Source: Lantana camara (taxonomy: Eukaryota > Streptophyta > Magnoliopsida > Lamiales > Verbenaceae). From it: 64,000 nt of DNA. This document shows positions 46,785 to 60,800 of this stretch, in pieces (within the stretch, counting starts at the first letter, position 1; each line of letters starts with the position of its first letter). The stretch lies in the NCBI GenBank assembly GCA_037501455.1, contig CM074863.1, forward strand, positions 59,749,501 to 59,813,500, written 5' to 3'. The position numbers and the translations under genes are program-made. Below the pieces are notes generated by a model. The model made no database searches. It was not told the origin of the DNA and saw nothing but the letters and a program-made list of their open reading frames with translations.

Positions 46785-48583
46785 TGTAATGCCCCAAAAT
46801 TTTAAAACAACAAAAATAAATGGGTTAATCGAGATATTGAAGCACGTCTAAGAACTTAGTTGAGAAACTAATATGTTCAAACATTATTCTATTGAAGAAA
46901 AAAAAAATAATGAAATGATTTTATGTAAATAATATGTGCATTCATTATAATTAAGGTATTCAATACGTGCTTCAAGTATTGATATATATGATAGTATTCA
47001 TTTTAGTTTAATTACTCAATTAAATGTAACTGTTAATTTGTGATTCAAATTATTAATTGCATTGAAGTTTTTCTTGAATATACGAATGATTACAAGATTT
47101 TATAATTATGTGTATACATATTTCTGTTTGTACGATTAATTGTGTTAGATATATAATATATAACTTTCCACTTTAAAACATTTATTAATATGAAACAAAT
47201 AATGCAATTGACTTTGTTGAATAGTCGGATATTTAATCAAATTATATTTTTGGTATACAACTAGCCGACGAAGAAGCGGTACGTATTTGCAAATTTAAGC
47301 ATCACGTGTTCTTATTTTATTAAAGCTATTTGGTATAGCTTAGCCACAATTCTTAATTGGAATGCCACGTACCCTACCATAGAATTAGTAGGCAAGAATA
47401 ATCATCAACCCATGTGTCTTTATAAAATTGAAAGTAGATGACTGAGTATGTCGCATTTCGGATCAACATATTTTATAATCTTAATGATCAAATTGCCTAT
47501 TTGAATTTTAGAGATAACTCTTGTTTCCTTAGTCGGCAAAAATTATGAACAACATAGCATCTGTATAAATAGATAGTTTCTCATCAAAATTTCGAAAGTT
47601 AAATTCCGCAGTTTGGGTCGGACGAAATTCCAAGACTTTTGCATCTCACGTTTGTAAGTTCTTTAATCTAATTGATCGTTCGAAATTTAATATGGATATT
47701 AATTAGTAGACTTTGTTTTAAAGATGTTGAAAATTTTCTGACTTAATGCAATATTTAGATGTATGTTATAGGACTGGCTTTGCCGTGCCTTATAAGTGTG
47801 ATTAGCTTAATTTTTTATAATTCATTTGTTTGTCTTTGCTAGTTTTCTTTTATCTGAATGATGAGAATATAAATTGTATTTTGAATTAATTTTGATATAT
47901 TTCGTATTGGAATATGATGATTTTATGCAATAAAATATCAAATAGACTAAACTAGATATAAATTGAAAGATTTGGTTTAGAGACTATTATTTGTTATAAT
48001 CAAACTTTTAGGAATATATTATACGATTTGTTGATTTTGGATTTATATGTCCAGTTTTGACTTCGGATCATGGAACTAAAACCCATGCTGGATTGTTTTA
48101 TTCTATAAAGGAATTAATTCCCAAAGTAATATTATAAACTTTCATTTGAGATCTTTTTGGGGAATTGTTATAACATATATTTCTCTCTATGTATTAATTC
48201 ACTATATTGACACACTTTATGCAAAAAAGACTTTGATCTGCATCAAATCTGAATATTATAATAATCCTATAATTTTAATTTTGGTTTTTGTGCTTAACTA
48301 ACTTGTTTAATCCCCTAGTCTGACCGTGATTATGTTATAGCCGTACAAGCCAGTCGTGTTGTTAAGTTGAGTCATAATTTGCAGCCATACGTGTGTTACA
48401 GGTGTTCCTAAGGAGGATCCCTGATCGTGTCAGGCGTTAGTTTCTTTTGCAGCCTTTGGAGATTTCAGGTGAGGGATTAAAATGTTTTCAACTGGAGCCA
48501 AAACATATATTATGTAAATATATATATATTCTTAAAACCTAACCCTTATTTATTGAGTTTGATTTTGACCCATTGATACTATA
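46785..48583 (+). mobile_element. Solo LTR of family F, left part (host of element A2)
   Basis: It begins TGTAATGCCCC and, with the part ending at 62295 (GGGCGTCACA), forms a 2.84-kb LTR flanked by TGATT on both sides. It has no primer site or coding region. Landmarks: TATAAATAG (47564-47572), donor-like TTT|GTAAGT (47653/47654), acceptor-like TGTTACAG (48401/48402), donor-like TTTCAG|GTGAGG (48468/48469). Element A2 inserted at 48584. Confidence 0.88.
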
Positions 48584-51500
48584 TGTAGCGCCCCAACGCC
48601 ACAACCCCGCACCGTTGTATCACCCAAGTAACTAGGAAGCTTTATTACCCGAGAGATACTTCGGCGAACGGACAGAACATAACAAAGATCAGAGTAACCA
48701 GTGTTGCCAACGCAGCGGAATTTCAGAATAATTTTAAACTTTTGAAAACATGAATGCAACACAGTAGTATATGCATAACCACAGAAACAAGTAGCCATAA
48801 TATTAACATAAAACATTAGTCCAAAAAGAAAACAGAGGAACATAACAAAAACGGAGTCCTAGCAATTCAGGTCGTAGCCTGAACAAGTTCTCATAGTAAA
48901 ACATGCAACGTAAAGGTAGAGGTAACCACGACTATGCAGGACAAAGGAAAAGTAACTAGCAGTCCTGACTTAACAAAAGACCTCCTACAGCTTCAAGATA
49001 CCTCTAGGAAGCGCCGGGCTGCCTACCTGAAACCATGAGGTCAGAAAAAACAGGGTGGAGGTATTAGTCAAAGGGACTAAGTGAGATAATTCATAGAAAT
49101 AAAGAATAGTTGAACTTGTGGGATTTTGAAAGGTTTTCTTAGTAACTTTTCTCAAACCGGAAAGATAACTCTTTTATCTTGAAATGGGATTTTTCACAAG
49201 CACACACAAGCACACATATCAGAGGTTCTGGTTCATACATACTTTATATAAACGGGGAACAGGATACGGGATATTTTCAAAAATATGAACCAGACTTTAA
49301 AACCAAAGTTTGCCCGCAAGCTAGGCCATATCTATCCTTTACTCCTCAAAAACATTTACAAAGTTGGTATCGAGATCCATTAGGATCCCAACACCCATAA
49401 TCACATGCACCACCCCTTCTCCCCTTATTGTCGCGCCCAGGGAGCTACCCCGCGGTGACGTGCGAAACGGGAGGAATTTACCACCTCTCCCGACCTTCGA
49501 TGTGGAGTAACCAACCTCCGATTAAACCATCACCAAGGTCAGTACGGCGGCCAGTATCATAGTAGCCATTGGCGCACGCCTCCCGGTCTACTACTAACCA
49601 TACCGCCAGGGCCCAACAAAACAAAGTTTCCAAAGCTTGCTTTCAGAATAACAAAGGTGCATAAGCACACAGAGTTCAGATGACTGAACCTTTAATCAAA
49701 GTAGTATAACAGTGAACAGAACGTATATCAGAGATCATTGACTTTAAACTCGAAGCATTGTCCCAAACGGGAAAACGTTAACTTGAAAGATAGGAATCTT
49801 TGCACCCGAAGGCGTTGATTTTGAAATCATTTGAAAACGAAGGAATATTCATGGTTCCAGTTGAAATAGTTTAACCTCACCTATTTATTTAGATAAATTG
49901 GTAGTTGGTAGAAGACAGGGTTCACACGGTACCCTGCGGATCCCAGAACTCGGTATTATCTTCTGTAAGTGACAGACTACCATGAGCTTAAGGATCTAAG
50001 TCCCACACATGATTAATGATGCATGATTGAGTGCGGATAGTCAAGTATTGGAGTATAAGATTGAAAAGAATGCGGCACATTTAAACAAGGAATAATCTCT
50101 CCCGAAGAAAGAATTCGAGCAAACGATTAGTCTCATTAGAAAGCTCGTATAAAAAACTTAGGGATATGTTCTTAAGGTCTTAGAACAACCCTAATGTGAA
50201 CTTTGAAACCTACTTTGATCCCTTGTTTTTTAGAATTTTTGAAAAAGGCTTTGACTGTTGAATTCGTCTCTTTGAAATGATCAATTAGGTTGAAAGTCAA
50301 AATTCTTGGTCAAGGTCAAAGTCAAAAGTCAAAGTCAAAGGTCAAGGGTCAAAGGTCAAAGGTCAAAGGTCACTATTCAAGTATACGGTATATATACTGT
50401 ATGTATACTGTACTTATACTGTATGTATACGTGTATTTATATAGTATGTATACGGTATTTATACTGTATGTATACGGTATTTATACGGGGATACCTACCG
50501 TATTTATACAGTATTTATACAAGAATACATGCGGTATTTATACTAGAATACATACGGTATTTATACAAAAGTACATACGTATTTATTAAGGAAATACACA
50601 TAGTATTTATACGAAAGTACACACGTATTTATACATATTGGAATCAAATACGTATACGTATATTATACATGTATACCATAACATATATCAATTGGTCAAG
50701 TAATTATGTAACAATTAATTAAACATGTAACATTTAAAACTATAGGTTATACTTTAATTATGTAACATTAAATAACATGTAACATTTAATTAAATCATGA
50801 AATAAATTAAATTACCTAAGTATGATCATAAAATAATTAAAATGTAACATATAACATGCTAGCATAATTGTCACATAATTAATTTGTCACAAAATTAAAT
50901 TGTAACACATTTCATAATAAACTATACTATAAGAATATAATTCATAAATTCATGAATATTTAAAAACATAAATTAAATCATATAATTCATGCATAAAATA
51001 AAACATAAATTAAATCCTAAATCTAGCATAATTAATAAATAAATTAAAACATAAAATAAAACATAAATTAAACTAATTAAAACATAAAAAAAATAAGAAA
51101 ACTAACCTTAAGGGGGGAAGAGTGTTGCGTGAGGATGGCTGGTGTGGGGGGAGAAAATGAGACCCCAAGCCACTTATTTATAGTTGTAGGGAAGGACTAG
51201 AGTGCAAATAATAATTATTTTAGGGACTTAAGGTGGGGTATTTTGTGAAATTTCCAAAAATAGGTTTCCTTCTTTACATAATTGTCACAGCAGGGGTATT
51301 CTGGTAATTCCACCTTTCTCCTGCGTATTTTTGATGTTGGAAAAGTGCCCAAGAGCTAGGAAATAAAATTAGCTTCGAAACGGTTACTCACGGGTCAAAA
51401 TCGGACGTACGGTTTAAAAGTTATAAGCTTCGGAAGATTTGATTTTCTTGAATTTCGAAAATTAGTTAAATTATGAAATAAATACTAGGATAAGATTTGA

Positions 51501-51939
51501 AGGTCCAAAAGGCTTTCCAAAAATGTAGAAAAAAACGAGGAACGTTATGGTGATGATCTCAAGGGCTAAATCATTCTAACGAAGGAAATATTTCTTACCG
51601 ACGGAAATTTTTATTTGAAAATAAATTCTTAAATTGCTCTGGACACATAAACGAAACCTCAAAGCATTGAAAAGAGAGTTGAAATATTCTAAGAAGATAG
51701 GTATAGGTTCTTTAAGGTCTCCTGAATAAAACGGTATAATGCTGGTTCGGAAATAAATAGTGCTCTTAGGGTTTAAAGGTAGTTTTCCCCCTTTTGGTCA
51801 CCTAATATCACATATGAGCACTTATTTCATGTAGGGGTGCATGATATAAATTGTTTTAAATACGGATCAAGTTCTATAAATGCCATTACGTTGCCCTTAG
51901 CTTACCTTTATTGATCCGATCCCGAACCGGGCTGTCACA
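48584..51939 (-). mobile_element. 3' LTR of element A2 (3356 bp)
   Basis: From TGTAGCGCCCC to GGGCTGTCACA. It has the same landmarks as LTR A1, with the dyad at 49064-49080. It lacks one unit of the TATAC array (near 50520) and has a small duplication at about 49197-49216. It has no gene content. Confidence 0.94.
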
Positions 51940-51950
51940 ACCTCCCCTCC

Positions 51951-54900
51951 TTAAGAAGAATCTGTCCTCAGATTCTCTTCGTGATCTCTGAACAATTTGG
52001 GATAGTGTTTTTGCATCTTTTCTTCAGTTTCCTAGGTGACCTCCTCTGTACCGTTCCTTTTCCATAAAACTTTAACCAATGGAATCATTTTATTTCTTAA
52101 TTCCTGGAATTTCTTGTCTAGGATCTTAACCGCCTTCAACTCGTAGGTTAGATTAGGTTCTAACGGAACTTCTTCTACTGGCAGCACCTGTGGCTCATCA
52201 GCAAAGTATTTACGAAGTTGGGATACATGAAATACATTATGGATTCCTGTTAAGCTTGCTGGTAGATCTAGACGATACGCTGTTGGACCCACGCGTTCAA
52301 GTATCTCAAAAGGTCCTATGTACCTAGGGTTCAATTTTCCACCTTTTCCAATCCTTGTGAACCCTTTCCTTGGCGATGCTTTCAGAAACACTTTCTCACC
52401 CACATCAAACTCTAAATCCCTTCTTCTTTTATCGGCATAGCTCTTCTGTCGGTCCTGGGCGGCTTTCATTCTTTGCCTGATTATTCGAATCTTTTCTGTA
52501 GCCCCTTCAATCCATTCGAGTACTTTGGCCCTGGGAGTTCCCCCAGAGGTATCCCTTGTCTCATCCATATCCCAATATAATGGAGATCTGCATTTTCTTC
52601 CATATAAGGCTTCATATGGGGTTGCTTGAATTGAAGCTTGATAACTGTTATTGTATGCAAATTCCACGAGGGGTAAACAATCTTTCCAACTGTCTGAAAA
52701 GTCCAAAGCACATGCTCTTAACATATCCTCCAAATATTTAATCAACCTTTCTGACTGTCCGTCTGTTTGCGGGTGTGCCGCTGTACTGAAATGTAACTTA
52801 GTTCCCACCAGATTTTGTACATTTTGCCAAAGTTGTGATGTAAACTTTGGGTCTCTGTCAGACACTACACTCACCGGCACTCCATGTAATCTCACAATTT
52901 CCTGCTGATACAGTTTTGCTAAGGATTTAACTTTATCCGTAGTCTTGATTGGTAGGAAGTGTGCTGATTTTGTCAATCTGTCAACTATGACCCATATACT
53001 GTCTTGTCCTCCTTTGACTTTAGGTAACCCAGTAACAAAATCCATGGTTATTTGCTCCCACTTCCATGTAGGAATTGGTAGTGGTTGTAACTTCCCTGCT
53101 GGTTTTTGGTGTTCTGCTTTAACTTTCTGACACGTTAAGCATTTCTTAACATAATCAGCAATGTCTCTTTTCATTCCGTTCCACCAAAACTGCTTCTTAA
53201 GATCTTGGTACATCTTCGTTCCTCCAGGGTGTACTGTATAACGTGTCTTGTGTGCTTCATCAAGTATTTCCTTTCGTATAGCTGAAGGCACACAAACTCT
53301 GTTCTTATATCTCAAGATTCCATCTTCACTTTTACTGAATTTTGTCTCATCATCCTTCTCCTTGGAATTGAGACACTTCTTAATCCATTCGTCAATAGCT
53401 TGCGTCTTTATCAATCGATCCTTCAGCGGTGACGAAATTATTAGATTTGCCAACTTAGCTCTAGGAATCACTTGAGCTGGTTTTCTTCCACATTCTATTG
53501 GGTGTCCTTCGACATGCGCTATACTAGCCTTTCGACTCAATGCATCAGCCACCACGTTAGCCTTTCCAGGATGGTATTGAATTGTACAATCATAATCTTC
53601 CAGAAACTCCATCCACCTTCTCTGTCTCATATTTAGTTCCTTTTGAGTGAACAAGTACCGCAAACTTTTATGATCTGTGAACACTTCAAAGGTTACCCTA
53701 TACAAGTAATGTCTCCATTTTGCAAGGGCAAAGACGATCGCTGCTAGCTCTAAATCATGGGTGGGGTAGTTGGCTTCATGTGGTTTAAGCTTTCTTGATG
53801 CATATGCTATCACCTTTCCATGCTGCATCAGAACGCATCCTAACCCTTCTTTTGAAGCATCGGTGTAAAAGGTGTAACCTTCCTTCCCTTCTGGTAATGT
53901 TAATATAGGTGCGGTAGTTAATCTTTTCTTTAATTCCTGAAAACTCTGTTCGCATTTCTCTGTCCATACGAACTTTCCTTCCTTCTTGGTTAACTGAGTA
54001 AGTGGTGCAGCTATCTTTGAAAAATCTTGCACGAATCTTCGATAGTATCCTGCGAGTCCCAAAAAGCTTCTTACCTCAGAAGGATTCCTTGGTTGTTTCC
54101 AATCCAAAATCGTTTCAATTTTCGAGGGATCCACTTCAACTCCTAAACCAGATATGATATGTCCTAAGAACGAGATCTTTTCCAACCAAAACTCACATTT
54201 GCTGAATTTTGCATAAAGCTTGTGATCCAGCAAAGTTCTCAGCACTGACCGGAGATGTTTGCCGTGATCCTCTGGTGTCTTGGAAAGGACCAAAATATCA
54301 TCAATAAAGATCACCACGAACTTGTCAAGAAACGGTCGAAAAATGCGATGCATCATATCCATAAATGCAGCTGGGGCGTTCGTTAGCCCAAAGGGCATTA
54401 CTACGAACTCAAAATGCCCGTAACGACTATTGAACGCTGTCTTGGGAATATCCTCTTCTCTAATTTTCAATTGATAGTACCCTTGCCTCAAATCTAGCTT
54501 GGAGTATATTTGAGATCCTTGAAGTACATCGAATAACTCCTCGATGTGAGGAAGAGGGTACTTATTTTTCACCGTCATCCTGTTGAGCTCTCGGTAGTCG
54601 ATGCAAAGTCGTAACGACCCATCTTTCTTCTTAACAAATAACACAGGTGCTCCCCAAGGAGAAGTACTAGGGCGGATATAACCTGCTTCTAGCAATTCAT
54701 CAAGTTGTTTCCTTAACTCCTGAAGTTCAGCCGGTGCCATCCGGTAGGGTGCCTTAGAGTATGGCCCGGCTCCTGGAACTGTCTCAATCACAAATTCTAG
54801 CTCACGGTCTGGTGGTAAGGTGTTTAAGTGTTCGGGAAACACTTCTAGGAACTCGTTAATAACCTCCACTTCTTCTATTTTACTCTGATCCTTTGGTCTA

Positions 54901-56414
54901 TTTAAGAGGTAAGCAACGAACCCTGTAGCTCCCTTCTGAATCATCCTTTTTGCTTCCATTGCCGAAATCATCCGTGTTTGTCCTCCTTGTTCATCTGATG
55001 TGGGACTTTCATCCCTTCCTAAGATAACTTCCTTCTTGAAACAATCCAGCTTGGCTCGGTACTTATGAAGCCAATTCATTCCCAAAATAATCCCATACTT
55101 TGTCATCGGTAGTGTAATAAGATCCACGGGGTAAAGCTGACCATTGATTCTTATGGGGCAGCATTTATATACTTGATCCGTTATAAGGCAAGTTCCTAAA
55201 GGAGAACTTACTTCGAAAAAATATGGCAATTGTTCGAGTGGAAAATGTAAACGTGCACATAATTTGGATGCAATGAATGAATGCGTGGCACCAGGGTCGT
55301 ATAGGACCTTAACTGGCGTGTCAAGAACATTTACCGTACCTTCCACAACAGCTGTAGGGTCTGGCTCGTCGCATCCATCCAGAGCATAAGCCCTTCCTCT
55401 GACCATTGGCTTGTTTGCATTTCCCGCCACCGCCTTACCCTTGCCTTGATACCCTTGTTGTCCCTGCCTATCCTTTACTTTTGGACAATTCCCGAGCTTA
55501 TGGTCAGGACTTCCACAATAGAAGCACTGACCAGTTTTCTTTCTGCAGGTTGCTTCGGTATGCCCTGGCCTATGGCAGAATTCACATTCAATCTCGTTCG
55601 GAGGGGCAAACGGTGCTTGCGGGGGTGCCATCATTGGTCTCTTTCCTGATCTAAAATTTGACTGATTGGCTAAGCGTTTGAATCCCTGTAGTGGTTTCGA
55701 CTGATATGGCTTCGCATGGTTGGCGGTCATCCTGATCTCTCTATGGGCTGCTTCAGTACTCAAAGCAGTTTCAACTGCCTGAGTGTATTCTTCAAGATTC
55801 AGAGGTGCTAAAGCCCATTGTAATTCTGACTTAAGTCCATTAATGAAGCGTTTGGTCTTTCTACGCTCATCGTACAGAATATGCGGTGCATATTGTATCA
55901 GCCTCACAAACTTGGCCTCGTACTCTGCCACAGGTAGCGTCCCTTGGTTAAGATTCATAAACTCAGACTCCCGGGCATCTCGAGCGACTTGCGGAATAAA
56001 CTTGTCCTCGAATGCCCTTACAAACTCAGTCCAGCCGTACCTTATCCCATTCTCAATCCACACATTCTTCGTATGATTCCACCAGTTCAGCGCTGCTCCT
56101 TCCAGGAGGAAGGTCGCAAATTGAACTCGCTCTCTATCCTCCGGAAAGATATTCATAGCTTCGAAGATCTTTACTAAGCTCGCAATCCAGTTTTCAGCTT
56201 TAAGGTCATTGGGCTCTCCGAAGAACTTCTGGGGGTTCATTCGGAGAAACTTTTCAAGTGTCTTTTCATTAGTTAAGTTGTAAGCCCGTGCAAATTGCCT
56301 CAAGGCCTCCCCAAATTCTGGTTGTTCTTGCGGCATCAGTGGAGGACGGGGAAATTCTTCCGGTGGTGGCGGTGGCGGTGGAATGCGTTCACGTGGAGCT
56401 CTTCTCGGGGGCAT
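51951..56414 (-). pseudogene. gag-pol: gag-pol of element A2, stop codon in the chromodomain
   Basis: The open frame runs 56414-52032 (1460 aa) and has all domains of A1 plus the 26 protease residues A1 lost, including [14 protein letters not shown] knuckles, [11 protein letters not shown], RNase H, integrase HHCC and D-D-35-E are intact by eye. At 52034-52032 the chromodomain Trp codon TGG (W1435 in A1) is TAG. The last 27 or so residues (to 51951) are still readable after it. Loss of the second half of the chromodomain should weaken chromatin targeting rather than catalysis. By eye about 21 residues differ from A1 over the shared length. Confidence 0.94.
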
Positions 56415-57048
56415 AGTGTCACTGTATTCATAATATCACCCAAACAGATATAATGCATGGCGATAAGAATGGTCCATATGCTCATTATTCCACAGCAGTA
56501 ATATAACAATCAATCATCAAGATTTGCACTTAGGCACGTAGTCATCAGTTCAAAGTATCACAATTTAATCAATTAAGCAATCATTATTCACAAGTAACAG
56601 AAAATAGTCACATATATAGATGCACAAAATAAAATGGTATGATCCATGCACGGCCCTAATGGTATCTTGAAGCACTTCTAAAACTCATGACATGATAAAT
56701 ATAGAAAACAGTAACATGCAATGATATGAGTAAAGCCGCAAAAGATGATGTCATATATGCAAAATTTTGGAAAAGCTTTTATACAAAGGCTATATCTGAC
56801 CAAAAAGACAAAAAGGGGGAGGACCCGATGCTAAGTCGAGTTGCTCCCGTGCTGCCTAAGCTCTCCAAAACATCATCTGTCAACTGTCATAATCTGCCAA
56901 AAAGCGGGGATCCCTGGAGTATATATAATCCCCTCTGCACCTGTCGGAAGTCATCCTATATGTCATAATATGCTGCATACCTGCTGAGTATATATGCTAC
57001 TGCTATCTGCCTCTATATACAAGTCCCAACGGTCCGGACTCAGCTCCT
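56415..57048 (-). other. Leader between ORF1 and gag in element A2
   Basis: Non-coding. The 3' arm is at 56661-56673, followed in sense by ATTAG|GGCCG (junction 56656/56655). With the LTR arm at 58293-58305 this would define an intron 56656-58304. Confidence 0.6.
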
Positions 57049-57723
57049 CTACTGCTGGCTATGACTGGCTCCATCGCTATCATCAGATACAGCAACGAAA
57101 TCTCCCTGTCGTGCTGGAGATGGGCTCTCCTCCTCAGATGATCCCTCTATCTCCTGATCCTCTCCTGCATGTGTGTCCATAGGGTCCCCTGGAGCAGCTG
57201 GCTCACTGTGTACTGGTCCCTCGTACTCCAAAGCCGCCTGCTCATCGGTGAGGTAGAAAGTTTCACAAAGTCGGGCCCTAATCCGGCTCTGATAACGATG
57301 GTGCATCTCCATAGCAAAATCCCTATCAGTAGTCATATATGCCAAGTCTTCCTCTAACTGTGCAATACGGGATGCCTGCTGGGCTCTGGCCTGGCGCTCC
57401 TCTGTCAATCGAGCCTCCATCTCTCTGGCATGCTCCCGGGCAATATCCCGATCAGTCCGGTGCTGTGCTGCCAAATCATGGTAACGAATAGCCTCCAGCC
57501 GAACCTCTCTCAATCTCAAGCTATCCTGTAGGTATTCATCCCGTTCAGTTTCCAGCTGATGAACGACCCTATTGGGGTACGAATACCCCGGGTGTCCCCT
57601 CTCCTGCGCTCGCTGCCATGTATAGTAATGGGCCCTACCCCGACGAACTACTGCTACTGTACGAGCAGGCTCAAGCTCCTCAAAATATGCCTCATCCAGC
57701 TCTCGCTGACTCAGGCTATCCAT
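57049..57723 (-). CDS. ORF1 of element A2: coiled-coil protein upstream of gag (224 aa)
   Basis: Same length and layout as ORF1 of A1 (YYTWQRA, YPNRVVHQLE.ERD, coiled coil, RIRARL, acidic tail) with an intact frame. By eye 12 of 224 residues differ from A1, several times the rate seen in gag-pol. The frame also extends upstream through the primer site into the LTR (to 58146); the Met at 57723-57721 was chosen by alignment with element X. Confidence 0.75.
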   Translation of the reverse strand: MDSLSQRELDEAYFEELEPARTVAVVRRGRAHYYTWQRAQERGHPGYSYPNRVVHQLETERDEYLQDSLRLREVRLEAIRYHDLAAQHRTDRDIAREHAREMEARLTEERQARAQQASRIAQLEEDLAYMTTDRDFAMEMHHRYQSRIRARLCETFYLTDEQAALEYEGPVHSEPAAPGDPMDTHAGEDQEIEGSSEEESPSPARQGDFVAVSDDSDGASHSQQ

Positions 57724-57866
57724 AACTATAGTGAAAGCAAGCTGGCTCGCACTGTTCATAACTACAGAGTAAGTACAGATATGAATACCAAGATGTAGAG
57801 CAAGTAAACCCAAAACATCCTCTATGCTCCGAGCTCCCAGGTTAAGTCTCTTCTTACTCAACCTGA

Positions 57867-57879
57867 GGCTCTGATACCA
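57867..57879 (-). other. Primer-binding site of element A2
   Basis: Sense TGGTATCAGAGCC, 7 nt from the 5' LTR edge at 57887. Confidence 0.93.
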
Positions 57880-57886
57880 CCTTAGC

Positions 57887-60800
57887 TGTAGCGCCCCAAC
57901 GCCACAACCCCGCACCGTTGTATCACCCAAGTAACTAGGAAGCTTTATTACTCGAGAGATACTTCGGCGAACGGACAGAACATAACAAAGATCAGAGTAA
58001 CCAGTGTTGCCAACGCAGCGGAATTTCAGAATAATTTTAAACTTTTGAAAACATGAATGCAACACAGTAGTATATGCATAACCACAGAAACAAGTAGCCA
58101 TAATATTAACATAAAACATTAGTCCAAAAAGAAAACAGAGGAACATAACAAAAACGGAGTCCTAGCAATTCAGGTCGTAGCCTGAACAAGTTCTCATAGT
58201 AAAACATGCAACGTAAAGGTAGAGGTAACCACGACTATGCAGGACAAAGGAAAAGTAACTAGCAGTCCTGACTTAACAAAAGACCTCCTACAGCTTCAAG
58301 ATACCTCTAGGAAGCGCCGGGCTGCCTACCTGAAACCATGAGGTCAGAAAAAAACAGGGTGGAGGTATTAGTCAAAGGGACTAAGTGAGATAATTCATAG
58401 AAATAAAGAATAGTTGAACTTGTGGGATTTTGAAAGGTTTTCTTAGTAACTTTTCTCAAACCGGAAAGATAACTCTTTTATCTTGAAATGGGATTTTTCA
58501 CAAGCACACATATCAGAGGTTCTGGTTCATACATACTTTATATAAACGGGGAACAGGATACGGGATATTTTCAAAAATATGAACCAGACTTTAAAACCAA
58601 AGTTTGCCCGCAAGCTAGGCCATATCCATCCTTTACTCCTCAAAAACATTTACAAAGTTGGTATCGAGATCCATTAGGATCCCAATACCCATAATCACAT
58701 GCACCACCCCTTCTCCCCTTATTGTCGCGCCCAGGGAGCTACCCCGCGGTGACGTGCGAAACGGGAGGAATTTACCACCTCTCCCGACCTTCGATGTGGA
58801 GTAACCAACCTCCGATTAAACCATCACCAAGGTCAGTACGGCGGCCAGTATCATAGTAGCCATTGGCGCACGCCTCCCGGTCTACTACTAACCATACCGC
58901 CAGGGCCCAACAAAACAAAGTTTCCAAAGCTTGCTTTCAGAATAACAAAGGTGCATAAGCACACAGAGTTCAGATGACTGAACCTTTAATCAAAGTAGTA
59001 TAACAGTGAACAGAACGTATATCAGAGATCATTGACTTTAAACTCGAAGCATTGTCCCAAACGGGAAAACGTTAACTTGAAAGATAGGAATCTTTGCACC
59101 CGAAGGCGTTGATTTTGAAATCATTTGAAAACGAAGGAATATTCATGGTTCCAGTTGAAATAGTTTAACCTCACCTATTTATTTAGATAAATTGGTAGTT
59201 GGTAGAAGACAGGGTTCACGCGGTACCCTGCGGATCCCAGAACTCGGTATTATCTCCTGTAAGTGACAGACTACCATGAGCTTAAGGATCTAAGTCCCAC
59301 ACATGATTAATGATGCATGATTGAGTGCGGATAGTCAAGTATTGGAGTATAAGATTGAAAAGAATGCGGCACATTTAAACAAGGAATAATCTCTCCCGAA
59401 GAAAGAATTCGAGCAAACGATTAGTCTCATTAGAAAGCTCGTATAAAAAACTTAGGGATATGTTCTTAAGGTCTTAGAACAACCCTAATGTGAACTTTGA
59501 AACCTACTTTGATCCCTTGTTTTTTAGAATTTTCGAAAAAGGCTTTGACTGTTGAATTCGTCTCTTTGAAATGATCAATTAGGTTGAAAGTCAAAATTCT
59601 TGGTCAAGGTCAAAGTCAAAAGTCAAAGTCAAAGGTCAAGGGTCAAAGGTCAAAGGTCACTATTCAAGTATACGGTATATATACTGTATGTATACTGTAC
59701 TTATACTGTATGTATACGTGTATTTATATAGTATGTATACGGTATTTATACTGTATGTATACGATATTTATACGGGGATACCTATCGTATTTATACAGTA
59801 TTTATACAAGGTACATACAGTATTTATACAAGAATACATGCGGTATTTATACTAGAATACATACGGTATTTATACAAAAGTACATACGTATTTATTAAGG
59901 AAATACACATAGTATTTATACGAAAGTACACACGTATTTATACATATTGGAATCAAATACGTATACGTATATTATACATGTATACCATAACATATATCAA
60001 TTGGTCAAGTAATTATGTAACAATTAATTAAACATGTAACATTTAAAACTATAGGTTATACTTTAATTATGTAACATTAAATAACATGTAACATTTAATT
60101 AAATCATGAAATAAATTAAATTACCTAAGTATGATCATAAAATAATTAAAATGTAACATATAACATGCTAGCATAATTGTCACATAATTAATTTGTCACA
60201 AAATTAAATTGTAACACATTTCATAATAAACTATACTATAAGAATATAATTCATAAATTCATGAATATTTAAAAACATAAATTAAATCACATAATTCATG
60301 CATAAAATAAAACATAAATTAAATCCTAAATCTAGCATAATTAATAAATAAATTAAAACATAAAATAAAACATAAATTAAACTAATTAAAACATAAAAAA
60401 AATAAGAAAACTAACCTTAAAGGGGGAAGAGTGTTGCGTGAGGATGGCTGGTGTGGGGGGAGAAAATGAGACCCCAAGCCACTTATTTATAGTTGTAGGG
60501 AAGGACTAGAGTGCAAATAATAATTATTTTAGGGACTTAAGGTGGGGTATTTTGTGAAATTTCCAAAAATAGGTTTCCTTCTTTACATAATTGTCACAGC
60601 AGGGGTATTCTGGTAATTCCACCTTTCTCCTACGTATTTTTGATGTTGGAAAAGTGCCCAAGAGCTAGGAAATAAAATTAGCTTCGAAACGGTTACTCAC
60701 GGGTCAAAATCGGACGTACGGTTTAAAAGTTATAAGCTTCGGAAGATTTGATTTTCTTGAATTTCGAAAATTAGTTAAATTATGAAATAAATACTAGGAT

